Counted from the stretch's first letter, positions 46,691 to 55,515 are shown. The stretch: DNA of 64,000 nucleotides from Aporhodopirellula rubra (GCF_014192335.1 NZ_JACHXU010000002.1:1-64000), one strand, 5' to 3'. The notes: generated from the letters alone by a model not told the origin. Translations and numbers: made by a program.

Positions 46691-46722
46691 TTGCCAGACT
46701 TCAGTCCCACGAAGTCTGGCAA
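46691..46722. repeat. 12-bp perfect hairpin repeat
   Basis: TTGCCAGACTTC (46691-46702) pairs exactly with GAAGTCTGGCAA (46711-46722) across an 8-base loop. It lies in the 220 bases between miaA and the pseudogene. The lack of a T-run and the CCAGACTTC core suggest a dispersed planctomycete palindrome, not a terminator. Confidence 0.6.
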
Positions 46723-46842
46723 CATTGGCGGCACCTTCAAAGAACGCTCCTGACGCAGGATACGGTGCGACCGTTTGCGGTGGGTTCGCTCAACAAACGC
46801 GATCTGCGTTAGTTCGCCTGAGTCTCCGCTACGGGACCAACG

Positions 46843-48011
46843 TTAATCAACGGCCGCGGCGGCGTGCAACTCCGCAGCTTTCGGATTGATGGTTTTGAGT
46901 ACATTGGTCCACGTGGTGCGGTAACTTTCGAACGGATCGAGAAAACCATTCTCGTTGCGGGGTGCGTCCCCTCGTTCGGAATCGTCCCATTGTTCGATGT
47001 AACCGCAATGGTGCCAACCGAGATAACAGGGCGTTGCCATCATGCCACGCAGCATCTCTTCATACTTGGCCGCGACCTCTTCGATCGAATTGGCACCAGT
47101 CCGGAACCCCTTCACGCCCCACTCATGCTGATTGGGGCCTGCCAAGCCAAAACAGCCGTCACCATTGAAGATCGGTTTTCCGGTCGCTTCATAGATCATG
47201 TCGCACAGTTTTCTGTCCTTCTCCCTTGGTCCGTACGCTTGCACGCAGACCACGTCGACATGCTTTTTCACTGCAGGCAGCATGAAATCGTAGTGCCACA
47301 TCACCATGTTCTTGTCGCCAAGGATCAGGTGGTTCGGGTCATGTTTTCGAATGAGACGTTCGTGAACGTCCATACCATTATTCGGCGAGGATCCGCATGA
47401 ACGTCAGCATATCCTTCTTGGCGGCTTCCGCGTCCGTGGAGTGGCTCCAGTCCATCTACCGCGCCAGCTCTTTCCATGAGATTCCATACGTCGGGCTCAC
47501 CGGCATGCCCCAAACTTTCGCGGCAGCTTCCGCGTTGGGATAACGCGTTTTCAAGTGTTGAAGCCATCGCTGTTTTCCCGGGGATGATTCTCCCAGTGGC
47601 AAGATCGCATTGATCCAGGGATAGATCATCGTTGTATCGTTCCGTTCCATCTGTTCCGCACGCCCCATCACCCAGCTAGGCACATCGGTGTACAGATAGC
47701 CGATCAAGTTGCGTTGAACGTCGTCAAAGAAACCAGTGAAAGGGTTATAGAAGTTTGCCCCCGTGCCGCCGGGAAAGCGAAAGAACGGCCCCCCCGCGGC
47801 AATGCACCTTTCCGCGTAAGCCGGGTGATCAAACCAAACCGGGCGAAAAATGCACTTGCTTGTTAGCGTCGTAGAGAGTCTGCAAAATCGGACGCCCCTG
47901 ATCGAGATCAACCGACTACCGAATCGGCTCGCCACAAACTGCGGCCTGCGGCAGCAAACCCACCAACGCGCCAGGTATCAACACCAAGAAGAAAACAGCA
48001 ACCGTTCGCAT
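46843..48011 (-). pseudogene. Broken secreted TIM-barrel glycosidase-like gene
   Basis: The original start is the ATG at 48011, followed by a clean signal peptide (TVAVFFLVLIPGALVG). An in-frame TAG stands at codon 32 (47916-47918). Later come a frame change near 47840, a second TAG at 47456-47458, a TAA at 47378-47380 and another one-base shift near 47374. Joined across these, the pieces read as one protein: FRFPGGTGANFYNPFTGF in the middle and HDPNHLILGDKN, CVQAYGP and GKPIFNGDG toward the end, a pattern seen in secreted glycosidases with a TIM barrel. The exact family is uncertain. The 176- and 159-residue open pieces should not be called separate genes. Confidence 0.8.
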
Positions 48012-48469
48012 GGCATTTCGTCATCAACAAAGTGAGATAGGCTTCCAGCCTTTCAGACCAGAAACGCCAGGCAAGAAACACACCCAACGCAAAGAGGACA
48101 TGTCACCCACCGCCGAAATGTAAACCAAGAAGCCCCAACAACTCAGACCTTCCCCCCAGCCAATGCCAACAAGCAGAAACAACGACGGCATCGACCTCTT
48201 CACAATCACCGCGATCAACACCTGCAATTTCTGAACCTGAACGTCAAGATCACGCCACTGACCAGTGTGCCACAAGCCCCAATCCCTTGCGCTAACCTCC
48301 CCACTCCGGCGTCGGCCGACGAAACGATAAGTAAAAAGGTCCGAAAGCCAGTCCGCATACGGTTGCGTCGCGCATGGATCGGTGACCGGATGCACTTCTC
48401 AGCGTCAATATTGAGTCCTGGAACTTTTTTCTTTTCCGAAGTATGGAGTTGCTAGAACAATCTCGACGA
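48012..48469. other. Intergenic stretch with a short palindrome
   Basis: No supported gene lies in these 458 bases. The palindromic core AGGCT-TCC-AGCCT at about 48029-48041 resembles the repeat at 10498. The rest is lower in GC than the neighbouring housekeeping genes. No terminator or RNA gene was recognised. Confidence 0.4.
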
Positions 48470-49216
48470 TTAGGTCTTTGGAAATGAGGCCATGTCCACC
48501 GTAGAGACAACAAACGTCGTAAACTCCTGAGTTGTTTGACCACGATCGCATGCGTAGAAAAGATAGCCCGGCAATGCGATCGGCCAAGGACCATCACCCA
48601 CGATTCCAAATTCCTCCAAGCCGGGAAATCCGATCCGTTTTTGCACCGCTTCACTGAGTTCCTCGAGGCGTCTGAAGTCCGGATAAGCGAATTCGACATG
48701 GTCGACTCCAGCAAGTGGCAATCTGTTGACGTCGACCAACAATATCCCCGCAGCAGCGTACGCTTCGATAACGAAGCCCGCACAACTGAATTTCCGTCGA
48801 ATTCGACGGTTCGTTTCTTTAGAAACAACCCATTTGTGATGCGGGAAAATCACATACTGCTGTAGCGGTTGCACAGTCATCGTCCGATGATACTTGTCAA
48901 TCCCCGCTAAGAAGTTGGAAATCGCGTCACACTGGCTCGGACGAAGCGGAAATTCGCCGACAACATGAGCTTCACTGGTCGCCTCTCCAAATTCCGATTG
49001 CGAGATTGGACCGCTAACAATCGGCGGTCCCGTATGCCAAACTCCAACGGCACTTCCCGCTACGACTGAAGCTGGATTCTTCAGCAACGACGCATGCTTG
49101 ACGAAGGTGGATGAGTCATCGGCGTAAGTCCCAACGATCGAGTATCGGCTACACGCTGTAGCCTCTCGGCCAAGTCGCTTAGCGATAACGAAAGCCTCAT
49201 CGCTTACCCCATTCAT
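48470..49216 (-). CDS. Protein of unknown function with a possible NlpC/P60-like cysteine site
   Basis: The product has 248 residues and is the last gene of a four-gene minus-strand unit, 17 bases after the previous stop. The segment KFSCAGFVIEAYAAAGILLV (about 142-161) resembles the (D)CSGFV...GI.LP helix of NlpC/P60 papain-like hydrolases, with Cys 145 as the candidate nucleophile. A candidate His pair, 126-127 (FPHHKW), lies before it, as in permuted members such as YiiX. No signal peptide is seen, so it would act in the cytoplasm. The assignment is tentative; it may simply be an uncharacterised family. Confidence 0.55.
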   Translation of the reverse strand: MNGVSDEAFVIAKRLGREATACSRYSIVGTYADDSSTFVKHASLLKNPASVVAGSAVGVWHTGPPIVSGPISQSEFGEATSEAHVVGEFPLRPSQCDAISNFLAGIDKYHRTMTVQPLQQYVIFPHHKWVVSKETNRRIRRKFSCAGFVIEAYAAAGILLVDVNRLPLAGVDHVEFAYPDFRRLEELSEAVQKRIGFPGLEEFGIVGDGPWPIALPGYLFYACDRGQTTQEFTTFVVSTVDMASFPKT

Positions 49217-49233
49217 TAACCAGCCCCAGCTCT

Positions 49234-50127
49234 TTACTGAACGTTATCGCGCAAACGCGAAAGATCGTTTTCCAAAACAGCGACTTGACGCAAAGTCACA
49301 CCAACATTCCGCCAACTCGCAATGAGTTCCTCGTAGCGCTGAATAACGATGTTAGTAAGCCATTCTCGATCCAACGCAAGGACTCTGTCTACCAACGCAT
49401 TGGGGCAATCAGGCGAAAGACCTGCTAGGTTCATTGTGCATTCGATCCCGATCGCAGAAAGCTCGCCAGCAGAGAACACATCCGCTTCCAGTACTTTCTT
49501 GCCTAGAGATTCAATCCGAGAAATTAGCTCGGCGGCCTCCGCATTGTCAGACAGAGGAGCTACGTCAACAATGCTGGAAACCGCTTGAAGCGCAACGAGA
49601 CGGGTATCGACGTGCGCGTCGTTCTGTAGGAATGGTCGGAGTAAGTCAATCTGGTCGGTTGGCAGCAGCGAGCCGGCGCGATGAAGGGCACACCAGCATA
49701 TCTCAGCACTTCCAAACTCATCGCGATGACGAAACGTTTCCGCTGCTCCCAAAAGTGACTGAGCTACTGAACTTAGACACTCCGAAGGGAACACGACCGC
49801 TTCGGCAGCTCGCACCATCGCCTCAAGCCAATCAACATCCATATTGCGGTGCTGGCGTAATTGATCTGCTACGAACAGTGCGGCGGCATCCGGTGACTCA
49901 ACCAGCCACTCTTGAAATCCCTTTAGCCTGTCCTTCGGGCTATGCCCTGCATCCCGTGCGATCTTGCTTCCCTTTGGCGTTGCAGTAGGGCCAAACCGTG
50001 GCGCAATGGCGAGCTGATCCGCGATGTCCGAAAGCTGTTGAAATTCGTTACCGAATCCCCGCTGCCGATCATACAAGTCGATCTTCAAACACTCTTGTTC
50101 TTGAACAACGTACGCTGCGTCAATCAT
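49234..50127 (-). CDS. Helical protein of unknown function in the HIRAN/TIGR04255 cassette
   Basis: The product has 297 residues from the ATG at 50127, which overlaps the end of the TIGR04255-like gene by 8 bases (ATGATTGA). The longer open frame to 50259 would run deep into the upstream gene. The sequence is almost all helical, with HEAT-like pairs (about 85-230) and a C-terminal segment likely to form a coiled coil. No enzyme motif is seen. Translational overlap argues for a complex with the upstream product. Confidence 0.6.
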   Translation of the reverse strand: MIDAAYVVQEQECLKIDLYDRQRGFGNEFQQLSDIADQLAIAPRFGPTATPKGSKIARDAGHSPKDRLKGFQEWLVESPDAAALFVADQLRQHRNMDVDWLEAMVRAAEAVVFPSECLSSVAQSLLGAAETFRHRDEFGSAEICWCALHRAGSLLPTDQIDLLRPFLQNDAHVDTRLVALQAVSSIVDVAPLSDNAEAAELISRIESLGKKVLEADVFSAGELSAIGIECTMNLAGLSPDCPNALVDRVLALDREWLTNIVIQRYEELIASWRNVGVTLRQVAVLENDLSRLRDNVQ

Positions 50128-50836
50128 GGAATGTCTCTCGCATTTTATCCGTGATCGACGCTTCAAAGAGACGATTGCGGTGTGCTCGCAGTTGTTTCGC
50201 GACGCCCCAACAATCTGCTTCGATCGCCTCCACGTCACGACAACTGACGGTGATGTCAAGCAATAGAGCCATACTACCTAACGAATGCGAGGCTCCAGGT
50301 GCGACAGTTAAGCTCGCCTGGCCAATTGGCTGGGCGATCGGAAATCCCACGTTCATTGCGAACCGATTGATGGGCTCGTCGATCGAATCACTGACATGAG
50401 GATAGGTGCGAACGAAGTCTTGAAGATTGACTTGCCCCGCTGGCAAATGCAGCTCATTGATCGCACGCACAACGAGCTCGGAAACCGTGGGTTGACTTGT
50501 TGCACTTCTGTAGGCAGCCCATAACCGCCGGCCTAACTCTTCCACCTCGCCCCAGGAATCGTAAATAGGCAAGCGACTCAGTAGCATACCATCGCGACGA
50601 ATTTGCCAGACAAACCGTTCAGGATTTTGCGCCAATACAATCGAGTTTCCGCGTCTTGAGTCGATCGAAGATAGCTGATCGTGGTTGCGACGGACTGGAA
50701 ACTCGACAGCGAACTGATTGGCGAGTGTTTCGAGCCCAGAATCTAGATATTCAAAGTCAACTCCATCGCTCGGGCAACGGAAATTCAGAATGGCTTCACG
50801 AATCGGCGGCGCTACGTAGTGGATGTTGTTGCCCAT
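50120..50836 (-). CDS. TIGR04255-like protein
   Basis: The product has 238 residues from the ATG at 50836; a TTG at 50881 would give 15 more. The N-terminus has the family hallmark YxxPPIREAILNF (about 6-18) and the C-terminus ends in a LFEASITDKMRETF helix, both as expected for TIGR04255, a sporadically distributed family of unknown role. The middle holds beta strands and a (Y)RSATSQP turn. A candidate promoter sits directly upstream with its -10 box 7 bases from the ATG. It overlaps the next gene by 8 bases. Confidence 0.7.
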   Translation of the reverse strand: MGNNIHYVAPPIREAILNFRCPSDGVDFEYLDSGLETLANQFAVEFPVRRNHDQLSSIDSRRGNSIVLAQNPERFVWQIRRDGMLLSRLPIYDSWGEVEELGRRLWAAYRSATSQPTVSELVVRAINELHLPAGQVNLQDFVRTYPHVSDSIDEPINRFAMNVGFPIAQPIGQASLTVAPGASHSLGSMALLLDITVSCRDVEAIEADCWGVAKQLRAHRNRLFEASITDKMRETFHD

Positions 50837-50843
50837 AACGCAA

Positions 50844-50873
50844 ATTGTACGCAATCCCGTGGATTCGTGACAA
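50844..50873 (-). promoter_or_regulatory. Internal promoter before the TIGR04255-like gene, probably leaderless
   Basis: On the minus strand TTGTCA (50873-50868) and TACAAT (50849-50844) are spaced 18 bp. The ATG starts at 50836, seven bases after the -10 box, so the message would begin at the start codon. The promoter lies in the 45-base gap after the HIRAN gene. Confidence 0.5.
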
Positions 50874-50881
50874 TCCGACAA

Positions 50882-51661
50882 CTAGCTCATTACCGAGTTG
50901 TGACTAAACAACCGAGTGGCATCACCAATCGGCTGGAAAGTTGGCAAGTCAAAGGGGCGAAAGCCACTTGGCCAACAGGCACGGAGTTGGCACTTGACAC
51001 GCCTGTTGGGAGGACAGAGTTTTCCTCGGTTTTCCAAAACTCTAATTTGGAGTGCGCTGGGGTCATTCTCGATCAACCGAGTATCCGGAGCTAAATAACG
51101 CGGCAGATACCCCACCCTGACTTTGTCATTGGTGCGGATCGCCAACGCATCCGGGTCCTCCGGAACAGGATCGTGCGAGACGACGAGCGTTTCTCCCTTG
51201 GAGAGTTCGCTTGATCTTTTTGCCTGGTCGACATCAAGGTATCGAAGCCCATGAATGAAAAAGTTAAGTAAGTAACAACTGTCGCCCTCTGCATTGGGGC
51301 CTTGCTCATAGGGCGCGGAAAATACCTCGTACGAGTCATCCTTTGGTTGAATTACACCAGTTGCAAATTGGTCAAGCACTGCGAATGCATCACCAGAACC
51401 CTGCTCTTCCGTAAAAAAGAGCGGAAGCTTTTCATTCCGCACCACGCTGTCAAAATCATCCCCACCCCCAATTTCTGGCAAGCCCTGAAATCCAGCCTTT
51501 GAAGCAATTCGTGCGCCCGCCGTGTACGAGAACTCGAACTGAAAGCGATTCGCCTGTTCAGCAGGAATCGCCACCAATCGACCGACGACTCGGAAAATGC
51601 GAGAGTCCGGCTCGCGCCATGCCACAAATAGAACGGGAAGCCGAACGTAAGTTGTTGACAT
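50882..51661 (-). CDS. HIRAN-domain protein, first gene of a four-gene cassette
   Basis: The product has 259 residues from the ATG at 51661, with TTAGGA about 9 bases upstream; a TTG at 51700 is also in frame. The C-terminal third holds a HIRAN-like core (about 165-230): HDPVPEDPDALAIR, then (V)GYLPRYLAP. HIRAN domains are found with helicases and nucleases and are thought to recognise damaged DNA ends. The N-terminal half (VVGRLVAIP ... FEFSYTAGA ... GFQGLPEI) resembles the HipA N-terminal subdomain found in stand-alone HIRAN proteins. It heads a minus-strand unit with three further genes. Confidence 0.7.
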   Translation of the reverse strand: MSTTYVRLPVLFVAWREPDSRIFRVVGRLVAIPAEQANRFQFEFSYTAGARIASKAGFQGLPEIGGGDDFDSVVRNEKLPLFFTEEQGSGDAFAVLDQFATGVIQPKDDSYEVFSAPYEQGPNAEGDSCYLLNFFIHGLRYLDVDQAKRSSELSKGETLVVSHDPVPEDPDALAIRTNDKVRVGYLPRYLAPDTRLIENDPSALQIRVLENRGKLCPPNRRVKCQLRACWPSGFRPFDLPTFQPIGDATRLFSHNSVMS

Positions 51662-51690
51662 GGGTTCAATCCTAAATGACGAAATGGAGG

Positions 51691-51720
51691 ATTGTATCAA
51701 ACACAGGAAAACTCAGTGAA
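51691..51720 (-). promoter_or_regulatory. Candidate promoter of the HIRAN cassette
   Basis: On the minus strand TTCACT (51720-51715) and TACAAT (51696-51691) are spaced 18 bp, the same -10 box and spacing as the internal promoter at 50844-50873. The HIRAN ATG is 30 bases downstream. Confidence 0.4.
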
Positions 51721-52152
51721 CCACGGTTGCCCCAACAGCGCATTCAGAAATTCGGCAAAGGGCCGAATATTCCTCAGTCAGTCAATTTGCCAAAAAGCTC
51801 CCTCCCTCTGAAGACCTTATATCATATCGTTCACGACGGGAATCGAAATCACGTTCGGCGGGCTTGAAAATCTAGTGATTTGCGTTCGGGGCCCGGGATC
51901 TCCGAGTTTCATCGCTCCTGTGACCGGCTTCGGTGTAGCGAGTTCGCGGCAGCCGATACGGAATAGCGGGGCTCCAAGTCTCGTCGCCTTCTTCCGATTC
52001 GTCCACGACTCTCAGTCCGAATCGATGAACCCTGCAAGAATCTAAATCAGCAGTGCGATAGAGACGTTTTTCTAAAAATCGTTGTCGGGCAGCAGAGAGA
52101 AATGGCGGGTGTCAGGTAGAGGACTCACCCGACCGTCAATTGAGGATCAATC
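51721..52152. other. Divergent intergenic region between the HIRAN cassette and the thioredoxin gene
   Basis: No supported gene lies in these 432 bases. The ribosome site of the thioredoxin gene (GAGGA) is at the end. There are no clear repeats, att-like sites or RNA genes. Confidence 0.4.
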
Positions 52153-52644
52153 ATGAACAACACTGAATGCGAGCTTCCAGCCGCCGGGACGGTGGATCCA
52201 AGCCCGAAGCGAAAGCCCCTGTTCCATTTCTGGCGATGCTTCTGGCTGACGTTTCTTGCCGTGTCGCTCGGCTACGCCTGGCATAGCTTCTACGTTCCCG
52301 CGAACGAGATCGCGTGGGCGGAAGACTACGCTTTGGCCAAGCGGCAAGCGGCCATGTCCGACAAGCCGATCATTCTCTATTTCACTGCGACGTGGTGTGT
52401 TCCCTGCCGCGTCATGAAGCGGCAAGTTTGGGCCGATCCGCAGGTGATGGAGTTGGTCAATGCGGAGTTCGTCCCGGTGGCGATTGATGTGGGCGATCCC
52501 GAAAACGCAGAAGTCATGGCTGCTTACAACGTTCAAGGTTCGCCAGTCACAATCGTTTGCGACTCACATGGGAAGGCCTTGGATTGGCGAGTGGGAGGAA
52601 TCAGTAAAATCCAGTTCCTCGAGTTGCTTGGCTCGTCGAATTAG
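52153..52644 (+). CDS. Membrane-anchored thioredoxin-like protein
   Basis: The product has 163 residues, with GAGGA about 7 bases upstream of the ATG. One membrane helix at about 26-45 (FWRCFWLTFLAVSLGYAW) is followed by a thioredoxin fold whose active site is CVPC in TATWCVPCRVMK (about 75-86). The conserved cis-Pro is in GSPVT near 133. It should face the periplasm and reduce or form disulfides, like TlpA/DsbD-gamma-type proteins. It stands between the HIRAN cassette and pdxH with no clear operon. Confidence 0.85.
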   Translation: MNNTECELPAAGTVDPSPKRKPLFHFWRCFWLTFLAVSLGYAWHSFYVPANEIAWAEDYALAKRQAAMSDKPIILYFTATWCVPCRVMKRQVWADPQVMELVNAEFVPVAIDVGDPENAEVMAAYNVQGSPVTIVCDSHGKALDWRVGGISKIQFLELLGSSN

Positions 52645-52801
52645 TCGAAGTGGCGATTTGACAGGGGCGTAGTGGGGAAATGATTTGTGGGGTATCCAAA
52701 GGCTGGAACCACTGACAGCGAGTGAAGTGAGAGAGCTTTATACAGCGGGACTTCGCTGAGCAATCTCGTTGGGTATCGAGTAGCTTTCAATTGATGATGC
52801 A

Positions 52802-53563
52802 TTAAGGGGACAAACGGACGATCTTCCACGGCGTCCCTGGCGGTTGATCGAGTTCGCGGCGATACACGATTCGGTCGTGCAAGCGACTGTCGCGTCCTTG
52901 CCAAAATTCCATCTCGGTCGGCTCGACGGCGAGCCCGCCCCAGTTGTCGGGCAGGGGAATGACGGTGTCGCCGGGATAGCGATCAGCCAATTCCTTGATT
53001 CGATTTTCCAACACCGCGCGTGACTCGATCACCGCGGACTGCGTACTCGCGTGTGCCCCGAGTTGACTCTCGCGAGGTCGCGAATGGAAATACTTTTCCG
53101 AACGATCGCGAGAGATGCGTTCGGCGCGACCGGCGATCATGACCTGACGTTGCAAGTGAGGCCAAAAGAAACACAAACTCACCATCGGGTTAGCCGTAAT
53201 CTGTTGGCTCTTCACCGAGTCGTAATTGGTAAAGAAAACGAACTGAGCCTGCTCGACTCCTTTGAGCAAAACAACGCGGCTGGACACCCGCCCCTCGGGA
53301 GTCGATGTCGAAAGCGTCATCGCGTTGGGTTCGAACCAAGGCGGAATCCCTGACTTCGACGCGTCATCGTCCTCCACCGCGTCGTCTTGGTCCGCCTCGT
53401 GTCCTGCGGCTTCATTAAACCAATGATGAAACTGAACCATTGGGTCCGCATCAACGTCATTTTCTAAGAGGCCACCGAGCGTGTAGGACTTTCGCATTTG
53501 GTCGATCCGACCAACGGGGGCGTTCCGACCGGCGGGGGTGTTGTCTCCTGGTTTTGCATTCAT
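52802..53563 (-). CDS. pdxH: Pyridoxamine 5'-phosphate oxidase
   Basis: This 253-residue FMN enzyme oxidises pyridoxine or pyridoxamine 5'-phosphate to PLP. The start is the ATG at 53563; the frame is open to 53686 with unrelated residues. The N-terminal RKSYTLGGLLE, the FMN-binding RVVLLKGV and FFTNYDS, and the C-terminal (E)FWQGRDSRLHDRIVYRR with PWKIVRLSP are all present. An acidic insert (EADQDDAVEDDDAS) lengthens it by about 20 residues over the usual 218-230. pdxJ lies 6 kb away, giving two vitamin B6 genes in the window. Confidence 0.95.
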   Translation of the reverse strand: MNAKPGDNTPAGRNAPVGRIDQMRKSYTLGGLLENDVDADPMVQFHHWFNEAAGHEADQDDAVEDDDASKSGIPPWFEPNAMTLSTSTPEGRVSSRVVLLKGVEQAQFVFFTNYDSVKSQQITANPMVSLCFFWPHLQRQVMIAGRAERISRDRSEKYFHSRPRESQLGAHASTQSAVIESRAVLENRIKELADRYPGDTVIPLPDNWGGLAVEPTEMEFWQGRDSRLHDRIVYRRELDQPPGTPWKIVRLSP

Positions 53564-53827
53564 TGCTATTGCGCTTCTCTGCTCTGCATTTTCGTGGGGA
53601 GCCCCTTTCGGGCCGAAATACGGCGGGTTTGGCGCGCCGCTTGCCATATATAGGACGTAGTTCGCGTGTGTCTGCCAAGGTGGCATACGGCAGGAAGCCC
53701 TGCGTCATATCGACACCTTGGCTTTCGACACGAGCAAAGAGAGCAACCGGGTACCCATCCGAGTGTTTCTGCGGGTCTCATCCGAACGATTTTCTTCGTC
53801 AGCCGCGTCTCAATCTGGAAACTTGTA

Positions 53828-54592
53828 ATGCGAAATTCTCAAGTGGGCGATCTCTTGGTGGCGTCCACTGATGTCGATGGCACAATCTTGAATCGTGGCG
53901 TATGTCTGCTCGTCTATGAAGATGATCAAACAGCGATCGGGTTGATGCTAAATCGTCCACTGCACCTCCCCGTCCCCGCACCCACCCTCGATAGCGCGGC
54001 GGGCGACGCGTCCGAAACGTCCAACCCACCGGCCTCCTCAACCGGGGCACATCGATTGGCGGAGGTTTTCGACCAACCCAAAGCCGACCAAGCATCGGTC
54101 GAAGCGGTGAATGTCGAAATCGGCTCAGCGGACGAAACGGTCGACGAGAATGAACAACCGGGGCAACCACACGTTGCACTGATCGGACCAGCAGGCGATA
54201 GCGAAGCCGGCAAACTGCTGAACGGGAAAGCGTTGCATTTCGGTGGACCGTTGTCGGGCCCGATCGTCGCCGTCCACGGTGCCCCCGAACTCGGGGAAGC
54301 TGAGGCGGGCGAAGGCATCTTCGTCGCCGCCCACCGCGACCATCTCGAAGCGTTACTGAAGGCCGGACAACCGGTCCCTTATCGCCTGATTGTCGGACAC
54401 CTCGGCTGGACTCAGGAACAATTGAGCGAGGAGATCGCCGCCGGCGTTTGGCACCGGATTCCCGCCACGTCCGAAATCCTGTCGACCGCGGACGAGTGGC
54501 TATGGCCCAAACTGATCCGTTCGGCCACGTCCAGCAGCGTGTCACGTTGGTTAGGCGTCGAACACGTTGCCGATGCGCACCAACTGAACTAA
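53828..54592 (+). CDS. yqgE: YqgE/AlgH-family protein (UPF0301) with a long acidic insert
   Basis: The product has 254 residues from the ATG at 53828 (the frame is open to 53666). The family start GDLLVASTDVDGTILNRGVCLLV and the core HFGGPLSGPI, then YRLIVGHLGWTQEQLSEEI, are clear. Between about residues 50 and 115 there is a Ser/Ala/Glu-rich insert absent from typical 187-residue YqgE. The biochemical role is unknown. It is divergent from pdxH and followed by a CSD gene 48 bases on, possibly one transcript. Confidence 0.88.
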   Translation: MRNSQVGDLLVASTDVDGTILNRGVCLLVYEDDQTAIGLMLNRPLHLPVPAPTLDSAAGDASETSNPPASSTGAHRLAEVFDQPKADQASVEAVNVEIGSADETVDENEQPGQPHVALIGPAGDSEAGKLLNGKALHFGGPLSGPIVAVHGAPELGEAEAGEGIFVAAHRDHLEALLKAGQPVPYRLIVGHLGWTQEQLSEEIAAGVWHRIPATSEILSTADEWLWPKLIRSATSSSVSRWLGVEHVADAHQLN

Positions 54593-54640
54593 GATCAGGG
54601 CGCCCTGCCCGCATCCGCCCTCCTTTTCGCAAAGTCGCTC

Positions 54641-55048
54641 GTGTCCGATCGTCCGCTCTCTGGTTTTTCGTCGAAACTGCGTCGTGACGATGACGACGAA
54701 CAGAAGAAACCGTTTCGAATCCAAAAGAAACGGTTGGGCGAGATCAAATACATCCGAGACGATAACGAATTCGGTTTCATTCGCGCCGAAGACTTCCGCG
54801 AAGACGTCTTTTTCCACAAAATGGCGTGGGAATCCGATCCGCGGATCGTCCCTCAGGTGGAGATGTATGTCGAGTTCGAACTCGACGACGACCATTACGA
54901 AGAGACGCAGAAACTGCGAGCCAAGATCGTTCGCCCGACGCATCGGCCAGCGGGCCGGAAGTTAAAAGCGAGCGATTCGCCGTACGAGCTAGTGTTTCAC
55001 CATCCGCGCGCACGCCGCAAACGACCTACCTGGCGCGACGATAAGTAG
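54641..55048 (+). CDS. Cold-shock-domain-like RNA-binding protein
   Basis: The product has 135 residues from a GTG at 54641. The central part (about 31-95) follows the CSD pattern: GEIKYIRDDNEFGFIRA, then DVFFHKMAW, covering RNP1- and RNP2-like strands, and VEFELDDD. Charged N- and C-terminal tails flank the domain, the latter ending in ARRKRPTWRDD. It probably binds RNA or single-stranded DNA. There is no sign of a cold-shock 5' leader. Confidence 0.75.
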   Translation: MSDRPLSGFSSKLRRDDDDEQKKPFRIQKKRLGEIKYIRDDNEFGFIRAEDFREDVFFHKMAWESDPRIVPQVEMYVEFELDDDHYEETQKLRAKIVRPTHRPAGRKLKASDSPYELVFHHPRARRKRPTWRDDK

Positions 55049-55095
55049 CCAACCTAGGTAGGCACCAATGCCAGCGGCACCATCAACCGGGTGGG

Positions 55096-55353
55096 CTATT
55101 TGAATTCTTCTTCAAATGCCGCGAAGTCGTCGGCGGGTTCACCGGCCTCAAATTCAACGACCTCTTCGAAGGCCTGCGGGTCTTCAATGACGCCGCCGTC
55201 TTCATCGACTGGCATTTCTTCATCAAACGCCACACCATCATCCGCGATCGGAGCCGCGGCGGGTTTGTTGCCACGATTTTCCATTACATGGGCGATAATC
55301 ACGGAGAGAATTATCCCTACTAAGAAAACGGCCCAGCAGATGAAATAGATCAT
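55096..55353 (-). CDS. Small single-pass membrane protein with acidic tail
   Basis: The product has 85 residues. A hydrophobic helix spans about 3-23 (YFICWAVFLVGIILSVIIAHV), followed by a short basic stretch and a 50-residue Asp/Glu-rich tail. No known family is seen. Coding bias and the clean topology support a real gene. It converges with the CSD gene. Confidence 0.6.
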   Translation of the reverse strand: MIYFICWAVFLVGIILSVIIAHVMENRGNKPAAAPIADDGVAFDEEMPVDEDGGVIEDPQAFEEVVEFEAGEPADDFAAFEEEFK

Positions 55354-55515
55354 GGGGAGTTGGTGATTCGGCAGAGGTAAAAGACATCAGGGAGACGGGA
55401 AAGATAGTCTAGTCTAATCCCGACAACACGCTGCGACAAATTAGGTCGGTAGCGGAATCCCCTCGACAAGACTACAACAAAGCAACCGAAAGTCGCACAA
55501 ATCAGGATTCAGAAC

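Noticed and set aside
46843-47373. 176-residue frame as an independent gene
   Set aside because: It lacks a start context and continues, across a frame change and two stops, from the signal-peptide region at 48011. It is part of a pseudogene.
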